Shown: piece by piece, positions 33,934 to 42,437 of the stretch
How the letters are laid out: the number at the start of each line of letters is the position of its first letter
Numbering within the stretch: position 1 is the stretch's first letter
Origin: CAYVXE01 sp964455375
Lineage (GTDB): Bacteria; Zhuqueibacterota; Zhuqueibacteria; Oceanimicrobiales; Oceanimicrobiaceae
Assembly (NCBI GenBank): GCA_964455375.1
Contig: CAYVXE010000027.1
Coordinates: 1-44,725, forward strand
Direction: 5' to 3'
Length of the DNA: 44,725 nt
The notes under the pieces: model-generated
Told to the model about the DNA's origin: nothing
The model's input: the letters and a program-made list of their open reading frames with translations, nothing else
The model's database searches: none
Program-made: the position numbers and the translations under genes

Positions 33934-34962
33934 TTATTCCACATATTCTTCCTGAGCCGAACGTGTCAGGACGATATCGCCTCGGTTTTCCATTTCGCGA
34001 ATTTGTTCCACAATACCCACCTGAGCTTCTTCCACTTCACGGAGACGTACCGGACCGAGAAATTCTATTTCCTCCTTCAACGCCTCCGAAGCCTGTTGCG
34101 ACATATTCTGAAACATCTTTTCTTTTAAATCTTCAGACGCCACCTTCAACGCCATGGCAAGCGATTTTGAATCGACACCTTTGAGTATCTTTTGGATGTC
34201 CTTGTCCCGCAATTTTATCAGATCTTCAAAAACAAACATAAGGTTCTTAATTTCTGTTGCCAGCTCCGGGTCTTTTTGAATAAGCACTTCCATAATGCCG
34301 GTTTCCACATTCCGGCTCGTGGCGTTGAGAATTTCTGCTAACGCCTTCACACCACCGCCAACACTCAACGTTGCCCCAAGTGCACCACCCATTTGCGCGG
34401 TTAACGCTTCTTCAATTTCCTGAAGCAGCTCTGGAGATGTTTTGCCCAGGGTTGCTAACCGGAAAGCCACTTCACCCTGCAAATCTGTAGACAATTCACT
34501 GAGAATACCGGCCGCCATGTGAAACTTCATATTTGCCAAAATAAGCGCTATGGTCTGCGGATGCTCTTTTTGAAGGTAATTCAGCAATTCATGCGGACTG
34601 ACGGATTGTAAAAGCCGAAAACCCGTAACTTCCGTCGCAGATTTGACTTTCTTCATTAAATTTTTTGCTTTATCTAAACCGAAAGCATTTTCGAGCATCT
34701 CCTTTGCGTACATCACACCACCCTGCGTCACATATTTATCCGCCATCATCATTTGGTAGAATTCAAACAAAACATCCGTAATAACCTTGGATGGCAAATT
34801 TTTTAATTTGGCAATTTGTACGGCAACGCTTTCCATTTCATAATCATCTAACTCTTTCAGAAGAGGAACAGCATTGTCCATACCTATCCCGATAAACAAT
34901 ATGGCTACCTTCTGGGTACCGTTTAAATTTTCTATATTTTTAATATCTGTAGCTGCCATCAT
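33934..34962 (-). CDS. fliG: Motor switch and torque protein FliG
   Basis: C-ring protein that meets MotA and FliF, 342 aa. The N-terminal domain begins LNGTQKVAILFIGIG. The middle domain has the conserved LQKEHPQTIALILANMK (about 130-147). The C-terminal domain shows the charged torque helix FVFEDLIKLRDKDIQKILKG and a C-terminal tail with VGIVEQIREMENRGDIVL. The ATG overlaps the fliF stop. All standard residues seem present. Confidence 0.97.
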   Translation of the reverse strand: MMAATDIKNIENLNGTQKVAILFIGIGMDNAVPLLKELDDYEMESVAVQIAKLKNLPSKVITDVLFEFYQMMMADKYVTQGGVMYAKEMLENAFGLDKAKNLMKKVKSATEVTGFRLLQSVSPHELLNYLQKEHPQTIALILANMKFHMAAGILSELSTDLQGEVAFRLATLGKTSPELLQEIEEALTAQMGGALGATLSVGGGVKALAEILNATSRNVETGIMEVLIQKDPELATEIKNLMFVFEDLIKLRDKDIQKILKGVDSKSLAMALKVASEDLKEKMFQNMSQQASEALKEEIEFLGPVRLREVEEAQVGIVEQIREMENRGDIVLTRSAQEEYVE

Positions 34963-36500
34963 TACTCATCTTCATTTTCTACTAACCAGGTTCGTAATAT
35001 CCGTGACGCTCTTTCGGTTTCCTTTGATGTAAATTCCTTTACTTCTTTCGTCATCCGATCCTGAGCTTCTTTCTTTGCCCGGTTTTGTTCTTCCATGGAA
35101 AATTCTTCTTCAATTTCCGATGTTTCCAACTTTTTCTGTGCTTCTCCCAACAATTCTTCCTTTTGCTTTTTTAAATACTCATCAATTCCCACTTTTCTGA
35201 AAACCGATCGCAGCATAAACAAAACAAATAATGCCGCTACGATCATAATGCCTAATTTGACATAGTTCATGATATTTTCTTTTTCCTGAATAGATTCTAT
35301 CACTTCGCGTTCATGCTTCACCGTTGATTGATCAAATACGAGCTGCTGCACCGAAATTTGATCATTTCGTTCTGCATTAAAGCCAACAGCAGCCCGTACA
35401 ATCTCAGTGATGATAGAAATCTCTTCATCGGAGCGGGGAACATTCACCTCTTCGTTTGTTGCATTGACTTGAGACACGCCATTAACAAATACTGCTACAG
35501 ACAAATGTTTAATATCTCCGACACTATTCTGATACTGTTCCGTAACTTTGTTAAATTCATAATTTGTAACTGTATTTTCACGTTGGAAATTGGTTGTATC
35601 AGTTCCGGTAGAACGTTCCTCGTTTTTTTCCTCACTCAAAACAGCAACATTATCCGGATCAATCTTCACTGACACATGGCTGACTTTTTCGAAATTCAAA
35701 GTAGCATTCACTCGAACGATGGCATTATTTGCACCGAGTACTTGATCCAGCATTGTCTGGGCTTTGCTGCTCAGATATTTTTCCACATTTTTCTGTAACT
35801 CATATTGGCTGCTACTCAGGCCGATATCATCGTTTCGTGATTCATTTTTGCTGAGAACTTTGCCAAATGTATCAACGATAATGACATTTTCAGGATTTAG
35901 ACCTTCAACACTTCCCGAAACCAATTGAGCAATCCCGTTTATTTGTGCTCTTTCTAAAACCACCCTTGGTTTCAACTTAACAATAACGGATGCTGTTGCT
36001 TTTTTCTGTTCCTCTTCATACAACGTTCGTTCGGGAATGACCAGATGAACACGAGACTGGACGATAGATTCAATCTGATTAATCGTATTCGCCAACTCTC
36101 CTTCCAAAGCGCGTTTCAAGTTGACCTTCTGCATAAAATCCGTCATACCCAGACTCTGGTTGTCAAATAATTCATACCCCACATGACCACTTGAAATCAG
36201 ATTCTGACCTGCATAGCGCAATCTTAACTCATAAATCTGCTTTTTGGGCACCATAATCGTGGTGCCACCCGCTTCCAGCTTATATGGGATACTGCCAGCT
36301 TTCAAATCGTCGATGATTTGTGCCGCATCACCGGGTTCGAGTTTTGAATAAAGCAAAGCATATTCTGGCCGGCTTACCCAAACAAACAGAACAAACAAAC
36401 TTAAAATAGCCAGAGTGGTTAAAGCAGCGAAGGCCACTTTTTGTTTGGTAGAAAGTTGATAAAATATCTGTTTCAGTTTGTTTAATAATTCCTGATTCAA
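34962..36500 (-). CDS. fliF: MS-ring protein FliF
   Basis: Inner-membrane ring on which the flagellum is built, 512 aa. Two membrane helices flank a large periplasmic part: one at about 22-44 (AFAALTTLAILSLFVLFVWV) and one at about 425-445. The RBM domains contain EPGDAAQIIDDLKAGSIPYK, LEGELANTINQIESIVQSRV, HLVIPERTL and VIVKLKPRV. The C-terminal tail (about 475-512) is the FliG-binding region. It lies 15 bp after fliE. Confidence 0.97.
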   Translation of the reverse strand: MNQELLNKLKQIFYQLSTKQKVAFAALTTLAILSLFVLFVWVSRPEYALLYSKLEPGDAAQIIDDLKAGSIPYKLEAGGTTIMVPKKQIYELRLRYAGQNLISSGHVGYELFDNQSLGMTDFMQKVNLKRALEGELANTINQIESIVQSRVHLVIPERTLYEEEQKKATASVIVKLKPRVVLERAQINGIAQLVSGSVEGLNPENVIIVDTFGKVLSKNESRNDDIGLSSSQYELQKNVEKYLSSKAQTMLDQVLGANNAIVRVNATLNFEKVSHVSVKIDPDNVAVLSEEKNEERSTGTDTTNFQRENTVTNYEFNKVTEQYQNSVGDIKHLSVAVFVNGVSQVNATNEEVNVPRSDEEISIITEIVRAAVGFNAERNDQISVQQLVFDQSTVKHEREVIESIQEKENIMNYVKLGIMIVAALFVLFMLRSVFRKVGIDEYLKKQKEELLGEAQKKLETSEIEEEFSMEEQNRAKKEAQDRMTKEVKEFTSKETERASRILRTWLVENEDE

Positions 36501-36515
36501 CCTAAACTCCTGCTT

Positions 36516-36818
36516 TTAAACCGGCATTCTCGATAATTCCTGGTAAGCTTCCACGAGCTTATTCCTGATTTCGAGCATAAGCTCAAAAGATAATTTTGCT
36601 TCCTGACCGATAGCCATCACCTCATGCAATTCAATATCCTTACCTGCGATAAAGTCGTTCACAGCCTGTCCGGAAGCAGACTGTAATTCATTGACCTGGT
36701 TAAGCATTCCTGACAATGTTTTCGAAAAACTTTGCGTTTCATTCTTCTTTGATAAAGCAGCATTACCTTGCAGCAACTGACTGGCTGCTTTTAATTGCAA
36801 TTCGCCTACTTTTAGCAT
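36516..36818 (-). CDS. fliE: MS-ring/rod adapter FliE
   Basis: Short 100-aa protein that links the MS ring to the rod and is among the first exported. Features: SFSKTLSGMLNQVNELQSAS, AVNDFIAGKDIELHEVMAIG and the final SFELMLEIRNKLVEAYQELS followed by RMPV, the family hallmark. It sits between a 101-aa orphan and fliF. Confidence 0.94.
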   Translation of the reverse strand: MLKVGELQLKAASQLLQGNAALSKKNETQSFSKTLSGMLNQVNELQSASGQAVNDFIAGKDIELHEVMAIGQEAKLSFELMLEIRNKLVEAYQELSRMPV

Positions 36819-36836
36819 TCTCTTATTCCCTACCCG

Positions 36837-37142
36837 TTAAATTTTAATATCAATAAATTGACCCAATTTGCGATCGACAGTCACTTTTGTTCTTTGCGGA
36901 TGATACAATTTTAACGTGGTCTTTTTCGATGAATCCAAAGACCTTTGTTTTTCGACCTTTATGTTTTCACTCATCACGGAATTAGCTACCGTCGTACTTT
37001 TCGTACGATTAGCCTTAACGCCAGGATGGACTTTGGGAAATTCTCCCTTTCCGGTTTTCTCTGCCGTTGCTTTTCTGACGGCGTCGGATATGAGTTGAAC
37101 TTCTTCCAGAGTCGGGAATTTTACCGGTCTTATTTCGGACAT
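36837..37142 (-). CDS. Orphan between flgC and fliE with a GxxIDIKI tail
   Basis: 101-aa hypothetical protein, polar and basic, without a signal or membrane segment. It begins MSEIRPVKFPTLEEVQLISD and ends VTVDRKLGQFIDIKI. The last eleven residues match the tail of the Lys-rich orphan after fliA (HKIGSHIDVKI). The gene is squeezed between flgC (10 bp) and fliE (18 bp), where flagellar operons do not usually have one, and is clearly part of the transcript. I do not recognise it; a structural or export partner of the proximal rod is possible. Confidence 0.65.
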   Translation of the reverse strand: MSEIRPVKFPTLEEVQLISDAVRKATAEKTGKGEFPKVHPGVKANRTKSTTVANSVMSENIKVEKQRSLDSSKKTTLKLYHPQRTKVTVDRKLGQFIDIKI

Positions 37143-37152
37143 TTCGGATAAC

Positions 37153-37653
37153 CTAGATTTCTAACGCTCTTTTAACCATATTTTTTGTTGCGTTCATCAA
37201 AGTAACATTTGCCTCATAGGACCGGCTGGCCGAAATCAATTCAAGCATTTCGTTCACGACATTGATTTCCGGGTACTTAACCATGCCGTTTGCATCGGCA
37301 TCGGGATGACCGGGGTCGTAAACCTGACGGAATTTATTTTGCTCATGAATTTGTGTTTTTATTTCCATCATATCGGTTGAATCTGTCCCGGAAGGGAAAT
37401 TCCTGGATTTTGCAAAATGATTTAGATTATTTGTCCGCAATCTCAATTGAGCACTTTTCAGGCTGGAGCCAAAATGCAAATTTTCAGAAATAGCTTTTTG
37501 CGTGACTACCTTCCGTCTGTATGGCGACCCATCTGCCGTCCGTGTGGTACTCGCATTGGCAATATTTTCCGCGGTCACTGCCAATCGCTTTTTCTCCACG
37601 GCCAGTCCGCGGGAACTAATATCGAACGTTTTAAAAAAACTGCTTATTTTCAT
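37153..37653 (-). CDS. flgC: Proximal rod protein FlgC
   Basis: Rod protein, 166 aa. N-terminal motif: VTAENIANASTTRTADGSPYRRK, here seen as AENIANASTTRTADGSPYRR (about 27-46). The C-terminal motif is NVVNEMLELISASRSYEANV, then MNATKNMVKRALEI. Exported without a signal peptide. It follows flgB by 9 bp, in the order flgB-flgC-orphan-fliE. Confidence 0.96.
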   Translation of the reverse strand: MKISSFFKTFDISSRGLAVEKKRLAVTAENIANASTTRTADGSPYRRKVVTQKAISENLHFGSSLKSAQLRLRTNNLNHFAKSRNFPSGTDSTDMMEIKTQIHEQNKFRQVYDPGHPDADANGMVKYPEINVVNEMLELISASRSYEANVTLMNATKNMVKRALEI

Positions 37654-37662
37654 GACGACCTC

Positions 37663-38052
37663 CTAACGAAATCTACCTTGAATTGCTTCCCGAAGAGTTG
37701 TATAACTGCCATGCAACATTCTGGAGACGAATTCAAACCGAATTTGATTTTTTGCCAGTTCAGCCATTTCTGTCTCCATGTTCACAGGACGGTTTTGTGT
37801 AATGATACGCGCATGAACGTCTGCCGTTGCTCCACCGACAACCATGTGCCTGGGGTCCGCTCGCAGTCCTTGCGGCCGTTTCCGGTTTACCGCCTCCTGG
37901 AGTTGATCTTCAAAACTCACCTTTATCCGGCGATATCCTTTGGTTTCAACATTCGACATATTTTCGGCAATTGCACGCTGCCTCGCAGCGTACGCATCTA
38001 AACTTCTCTTTAAGAAAGGAACACTTGTTTTGGCTATAGGATTAAACTTCAT
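37663..38052 (-). CDS. flgB: Proximal rod protein FlgB
   Basis: First gene of the main flagellar run, 129 aa, start ATG ending 38052 with GAGGT 7-8 nt upstream. The rod signature IAENMSNVETKGYRRIKVSF lies at about 28-47; later RADPRHMVVGG and MAELAKNQIRFEFVSRMLHG are typical. A TTG at 38103 lies upstream of the promoter and cannot be the start. A sigma-54 promoter sits 30 bp before the ATG, giving a leader of about 20 nt. Confidence 0.95.
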   Translation of the reverse strand: MKFNPIAKTSVPFLKRSLDAYAARQRAIAENMSNVETKGYRRIKVSFEDQLQEAVNRKRPQGLRADPRHMVVGGATADVHARIITQNRPVNMETEMAELAKNQIRFEFVSRMLHGSYTTLREAIQGRFR

Positions 38053-38081
38053 GTTCTTTACCTCACTTTTCGGTCTGTTTT

Positions 38082-38097
38082 CGCAACTAATATGCCA
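38082..38097 (-). promoter_or_regulatory. Sigma-54 (RpoN) promoter of the flgB run
   Basis: On the minus strand the site reads TGGCATattagTTGCg, with TGG and GC at the exact -24/-12 spacing. The start of transcription should fall near 38072. It probably drives the whole flgB-to-AMIN run of about 26 kb, though internal promoters cannot be excluded. Confidence 0.85.
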
Positions 38098-38230
38098 AAA
38101 CAACCCAAATACATTTCAGATAATTAAACCTTCTTTATTAATTGCTTTAACTTTTTTATTAACAAATAAATATAAATATTATCGTTTCCGGTTATCATCC
38201 GTTTTCTACGATTTTCTTTGAACAGGCAAA

Positions 38231-38267
38231 ACCATTTTTTATGGTAAAAAAGTCGAGTATTATGGTA
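38231..38267. promoter_or_regulatory. Candidate enhancer sites for the flgB promoter
   Basis: TATGGTA occurs at 38240-38246 and 38261-38267, exactly 21 bp (two turns) apart. The first overlaps a palindrome, ACCATtttttATGGT (38231-38245). They lie about 135-170 bp upstream of the -24 box, a normal range for an NtrC-type activator, and between the regulator gene and its likely target. The remainder of the 38053-38333 gap is AT-rich without a gene. Confidence 0.4.
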
Positions 38268-38333
38268 CTTTTTCCCAATTGATGTGTGTATATTTTAAGT
38301 TTACCCAAAAAACATCGGAACCGAAATCAGCAG

Positions 38334-39725
38334 TCAGTTACTGGCATTTATTCGATGAATGTTATCCGCCTCAATTCCATACGAAATAATTTTATTTCTC
38401 AAGGTCTTTAAAGTAACTCCCAAAATTTCTGCGGTTTTCGTTTTATGAAAATTGTGCCGTTTCAGCGTATTAAAAATCAAAAGCTTCTCCATCTGTTCAA
38501 TGGACAGGTCCTCATCGATAGTGGTTTGAGTGCTTTGTAAACGTGCCTTCTGCGGTAAATGAGACCGCACCTGGCTTAACTGAATTGACGTCGTTCCCCG
38601 ACAACTCAGCACACTGCGTTGAATGAAATTTTCCAACTCCCGCACATTCCCGGGCCAGTTGTAATTATAAAGATACTCCAAAACGTCCCGGGAAATATTG
38701 GTGACGTTTTTCGAATACTTTGCGGCATATTTATTTATGAAATGTTCACACAAAAGAGGAATGTCGTCCTTCCTTTCCCGCAGCGGCGGGATGCTTACAG
38801 CAATGACATCGAGTCGGAAATATAAATCCTGACGAAATTTTTCCTCTTCAATGGCTTTTTGTACATCACAGTTTGAGGTTGCAATAATCCGGACATCGCT
38901 GCGAATGACGTTGTTACTGCCTAAGCGGGTAAACTCTCTCTCTTGCAGGACGCGTAATAATTTCGCCTGCAAATGCACCGGCATTTCGGTTACTTCATCG
39001 AGCAACATCGTGCCGCCGTCTGCTTCTTCAAATACACCGTTTACTGCACGAATTGCACCGGTGAAAGCGCCTTTTTCATGTCCAAAAAGCTGGCTCTCAA
39101 TTAAGTTCTCCGGAATAGATGCACAATTTACTTTGATAAATGGGCCGGCTTTACGAGTACTGTTGTAATGAATCGCCGAGGCAATGAGCTCTTTTCCGGT
39201 ACCGCTCTCACTCTGAATAAAGACCGACGCGTCACTTTCGAAAGCCATTTCAAGCGTTTTAAACAACGTTTTAATTTTTGCATTCTGTCCGATGAAATTA
39301 TCCAGCGCGTATTTCTCCTTCACCGCAAGCTTTAAATTCCTGTTTTCCTCCTCCAACCGCTTATTCTTAAAATAGCGATCGATACAAAGCCGGATTTCAT
39401 CCAGTGAAAAGGGCTTGGTGATATAGTTGTAAGCGCCTCTTTTCATTGCGTCGACGGCATCTTCGATGGTGCCGTAGGCGGTGATCATAATCACCGCTGT
39501 ATCCGGAGCCAACTTTTGTGTCTGCTCTAAAATCTCCATACCGCTAATTTTTGGCATGCGGACATCCGTCAACACCATGTCGTAGGCACCGTTCTCAATC
39601 GTTTTGACCGCTTCCTTGCCGTCATTGAAAAGAGTCGCATCAAAACCCCATTTTCTTAGTGCTCTCTCCAATGACGTTCCGATGAGCGGTTCATCATCAA
39701 TCACAAGAATTCTTCGCTTTTTCAT
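38334..39725 (-). CDS. NtrC-type sigma-54 activator of flagellar genes
   Basis: 463-aa response regulator. Receiver domain 1-120 with the acidic pair Asp10-Asp11, phospho-acceptor Asp54 (TDVRMP) and Lys104. AAA+ domain about 140-375: Walker A SESGTGKE (172-179), the sigma-54-contacting GAFTGA loop (219-224) intact, Walker B TMLLDEV. The C-terminal Fis-type helix-turn-helix is at about 420-455 (NFHKTKTAEILGVTLKTLRN). By position next to flgB and two sigma-54 promoters it is likely the FlgR/FlrC/FleR equivalent. It lies 6 bp after its kinase gene. Confidence 0.93.
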   Translation of the reverse strand: MKKRRILVIDDEPLIGTSLERALRKWGFDATLFNDGKEAVKTIENGAYDMVLTDVRMPKISGMEILEQTQKLAPDTAVIMITAYGTIEDAVDAMKRGAYNYITKPFSLDEIRLCIDRYFKNKRLEEENRNLKLAVKEKYALDNFIGQNAKIKTLFKTLEMAFESDASVFIQSESGTGKELIASAIHYNSTRKAGPFIKVNCASIPENLIESQLFGHEKGAFTGAIRAVNGVFEEADGGTMLLDEVTEMPVHLQAKLLRVLQEREFTRLGSNNVIRSDVRIIATSNCDVQKAIEEEKFRQDLYFRLDVIAVSIPPLRERKDDIPLLCEHFINKYAAKYSKNVTNISRDVLEYLYNYNWPGNVRELENFIQRSVLSCRGTTSIQLSQVRSHLPQKARLQSTQTTIDEDLSIEQMEKLLIFNTLKRHNFHKTKTAEILGVTLKTLRNKIISYGIEADNIHRINASN

Positions 39726-39731
39726 CGTCGT

Positions 39732-40529
39732 TTATCCCCTTGAAACCGGCAACAGAATATTCACCCGAACACCGCTCGGGCTGTTTTTCTGCAGATCTAT
39801 TTTGCCATCATGTTTTTCCACAATCAGTTTTGTCGTGGGTAACCCCATCCCCATCCCGTACGTCTTTGTAGTATAAAACGGATAAAATGCTTTATCCAGA
39901 TTCGCATCTGCAATCCCGCGACCGTCGTCAAGAACGGACAAAAAAACGCCATTCCGCTGACCATTTCCTGCATGCAATAAAATCCGAATATGTCCGCCAT
40001 CCGGCATGTTTTCCACGGCGTTGTTGAGTATATTCATCAAAGCCCGCTGAATCAGTTGCACATCGACCTCCAGAAGAATATCCGCCCCCAAATGCTCAAA
40101 TATCAGATGAATCTGCTTCCCATCGGCTTCCAATTGCATTCTGAGAGTCTGAACTAATTTTCTCAAAACATCCGGGAAATTACATTTAATTTTGTGCAGT
40201 ATAACCGGTTTGCTGAAAACGATAAGATTTTCGACTATTTTATCGATTCGTTGCACGCCTTCCAAAATTCCCTGAATCGTTTCAGAATGTTCGGCTTCAT
40301 CATCGGAGAGCAATTCCACAAACGTGGAAATTCCTCCCAACGGATTTCGGATTTCATGCGCCAGATTTCCAGCCATTTCTTTCAAATAATCCCTTGGAAT
40401 ATTTTCCCGATTTCGATATGTATCTAATTGATGAGAAATTTTGCCGAAAGCCTTCTGAACATTGGAAATCGATGAATTAAAATTTTCAAAACTCTTTTCA
40501 AGTTCAGATATCAAGGAATGCTCTTGCAT
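39732..40529 (-). CDS. Soluble flagellar histidine kinase (FlgS/FlrB-like)
   Basis: 265-aa sensor kinase without membrane segments. A short helical N-terminal part (1-45) is followed by the H box AGNLAHEIRNPLGG (His58) and the ATPase domain: N box MNILNNAVENMPDGG, G1 DDGRGI, F box FYPFYTTK, G2 GMGMGLPTTK. FlgS-type kinases sense assembly of the export apparatus rather than an external signal, which fits a cytoplasmic kinase here. Partner: the NtrC-type regulator downstream. Its own promoter is not obvious in the 190-bp gap before it. Confidence 0.9.
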   Translation of the reverse strand: MQEHSLISELEKSFENFNSSISNVQKAFGKISHQLDTYRNRENIPRDYLKEMAGNLAHEIRNPLGGISTFVELLSDDEAEHSETIQGILEGVQRIDKIVENLIVFSKPVILHKIKCNFPDVLRKLVQTLRMQLEADGKQIHLIFEHLGADILLEVDVQLIQRALMNILNNAVENMPDGGHIRILLHAGNGQRNGVFLSVLDDGRGIADANLDKAFYPFYTTKTYGMGMGLPTTKLIVEKHDGKIDLQKNSPSGVRVNILLPVSRG

Positions 40530-40594
40530 AAATCCGCTTAAAATTCATTGATTTGATGAAAAAAAGTCCTTGTTAGCAACTTTCAGAATGAACT

Positions 40595-40635
40595 GACGAT
40601 AATTAAACATTCACACGTTTCTAGTGTTTATCGTC
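40595..40635. repeat. Compound inverted repeat upstream of the kinase gene
   Basis: Outer arms GACGATAA (40595-40602) and TTATCGTC (40628-40635) enclose an inner ACAC/GTGT pair. The element lies between the rRNA methyltransferase gene and the kinase gene, both minus strand. No U-run follows, so it may be an operator or an RNA structure rather than a terminator. Nothing else is recognisable in 40530-40720. Confidence 0.4.
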
Positions 40636-40720
40636 GGCTGATAGTCACCACTTAACTGTAAACTGAGGAATTTTAGGGGTTGTTAAGGTAATGTAATAGA
40701 TGCGGACAATCGTTCAGATA

Positions 40721-41872
40721 CTACTTACTTTTCCGGTATTTCGCTTTTATACTTCCTGAATACATTTCATACTTCTGGAACCTGCACTCCAGGCCACCGT
40801 TGAAAACGGTGTATTTTTTTGACGGCCGTAAACCGACATGTTTTAATGCCGCTTTATTTGCACTTACTATCCAGACCTCAAATCCGACAAAATTCTGTTT
40901 CAGGTGATCCCCGATCATCGTGTAAAAGCTGGTGATATCTGCATGTTGCATCCTTTCACCGTAAGGAGGGTTAAACATCAAAACACCTCCGGGGCTGGCA
41001 GGGATCAATTTTTCGAAGCGCTTTATTAAAATATCAATATTTTTTTCGAGACCGGCGCGCTGCACATTTTCTTTTGCAACTTTTACCGCCAGCGGCGACT
41101 TATCCGACCCGATGATTTTTATGCCACCATCACAGACCTTTCCCATATATTTTGTGCGGACTTTCTGCCAGAGGCCGGCATCAAAATCCACCCATGTTTC
41201 AAACCCAAACTTCTTACGTAACATTCCCGGCGGCATTTTGTTAGCCAGCATCGCTGCCTCGATGAGCAACGTTCCGGAACCGCACATAGGGTCGATAAAA
41301 TCTGTTTTAGCATCCCAACCGCTGAGCAGGATGAGCCCGGCGGCAAGCACTTCATTGAGCGGCGCTTGCCGGCTGGCCAAACGGTAACCCCGCCGGTGCA
41401 GCGATGTTCCCGAACTGTTCAGAGCGACCGTACAGTTTTTCCCTGAAATATGCAGATGAATGCGCAAGGTCGGATTTTTCACATCGATCGATGGCCGTTT
41501 GCCCGTGCGCTCCCGGAATTGATCGACGATGGCATCCTTGGTCTTCAACGCCGCGAATTTGGAATGGGTGATAAAATTTGAGTTCACAACCGAATCCACA
41601 GCCAGTGTATCATCCTTATCCAAATAATCCGCCCAGTTAACTTCACGGATGCTGTTGTACAATTTTTTTTCATTGAACGCGGTAAATTTGTAAATCGGTT
41701 TCAAGACCCGAAGTGCCGTTCGCAGAGTTAAATTCGCAGCATACAGCATCTCCTGGTTGCCTTTAAAACTGACGGAGCGATTTTGCAATTGAATATCTTG
41801 CGCACCGAACATCTTTAATTCTTCCGCAAGAACGTTTTCCAGCCCATATAAAGTCGAAACGGTTATCTCCAT
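40721..41872 (-). CDS. rlmL: THUMP-domain 23S rRNA guanine methyltransferase, RlmL N-half type
   Basis: SAM-dependent RNA methyltransferase of the RlmL/YpsC group, 383 aa from the ATG ending at 41872 (AGGGA just upstream). An ATG four codons earlier is also possible. The N-terminal THUMP RNA-binding domain (about 45-160) is followed by the Rossmann methyltransferase domain with DPMCGSGTLLIEAAMLA and the catalytic NPPYGER. The E. coli enzyme makes m2G2445; the second, RlmK-like half of that protein is absent here, as in many bacteria. Not flagellar; it divergently flanks the arsR-type gene. Confidence 0.85.
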   Translation of the reverse strand: MEITVSTLYGLENVLAEELKMFGAQDIQLQNRSVSFKGNQEMLYAANLTLRTALRVLKPIYKFTAFNEKKLYNSIREVNWADYLDKDDTLAVDSVVNSNFITHSKFAALKTKDAIVDQFRERTGKRPSIDVKNPTLRIHLHISGKNCTVALNSSGTSLHRRGYRLASRQAPLNEVLAAGLILLSGWDAKTDFIDPMCGSGTLLIEAAMLANKMPPGMLRKKFGFETWVDFDAGLWQKVRTKYMGKVCDGGIKIIGSDKSPLAVKVAKENVQRAGLEKNIDILIKRFEKLIPASPGGVLMFNPPYGERMQHADITSFYTMIGDHLKQNFVGFEVWIVSANKAALKHVGLRPSKKYTVFNGGLECRFQKYEMYSGSIKAKYRKSK

Positions 41873-42000
41873 GGTTCCCTGCATTTGTATGCTCAATAAA
41901 CTTTTAAAAAATAATACTTCATTACACAAAAGCAAGTTTTGTTAGAAAAATTCTCGTTTTTTATATCTTTATCTTGATTTTTACAATCGAACATATTATT

Positions 42001-42031
42001 TTAATTGTTCAATAATTGTTTAACTATTTAA
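42001..42031 (+). promoter_or_regulatory. Possible ArsR operator/promoter
   Basis: Just before the regulator's ATG the sequence is AT-rich with CAATAATTG and GTTCAATAATTGTTTAAC, an imperfect palindrome like those bound by ArsR/SmtB proteins. No clear ribosome site lies before the ATG at 42036. Tentative. Confidence 0.3.
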
Positions 42032-42035
42032 TAGT

Positions 42036-42338
42036 ATGGTTGACTTTTCCAAACAGGCGGTCAAAATTTTTAAAGCCCTTGCGGACCCGACGCGTTACCG
42101 GATTATGACGCTGCTCATCGAGCGTGGCGAAATGGGCTGCGGCGATTTTGATGAAGCATTTCCGTACAGCAAATCGGCCATGTCGCACCACTACCGCATC
42201 CTGGAGAATGCTAATTTGATCATTACCCGTAAGGAAGGGCAACATGTGCGTGTCCGGATTAACGGGGAAATACTCCAGCGGTTTTTACCCGATTTTGCAA
42301 AGGTGCATGTGCACTCAGAAAGGCTTGCGAATGAATAA
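42036..42338 (+). CDS. ArsR-family winged-helix regulator
   Basis: 100-aa DNA-binding repressor type: FKALADPTRYRIMTLLIERG at about 12-31, recognition helix around YSKSAMSHHYRILENANLI, wing at RKEGQHVRVRINGE. The canonical metal site (ELCVC) is missing; only Cys35 (EMGCGDF) stands near it, so metal sensing is doubtful and a redox or electrophile signal through this Cys is possible. It opens the plus-strand redox gene set (DoxX, CDGSH, peroxiredoxin-like, Old Yellow Enzyme), which it may control. Confidence 0.85.
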   Translation: MVDFSKQAVKIFKALADPTRYRIMTLLIERGEMGCGDFDEAFPYSKSAMSHHYRILENANLIITRKEGQHVRVRINGEILQRFLPDFAKVHVHSERLANE

Positions 42339-42437
42339 CAGGAATTCCGGTTTTTTTTGTGCAAACTATTTCAATAATTCATGAATTAATCAATTGAGTT
42401 ACAATTAAGTCCACTACATAAAACAGGAGGGAGAATA

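Noticed and set aside
38053..38103. Upstream TTG start for flgB
   Set aside because: It lies upstream of the predicted transcription start and overlaps the sigma-54 -24/-12 boxes; the ATG at 38052 has a good ribosome site and the normal FlgB N-terminus.
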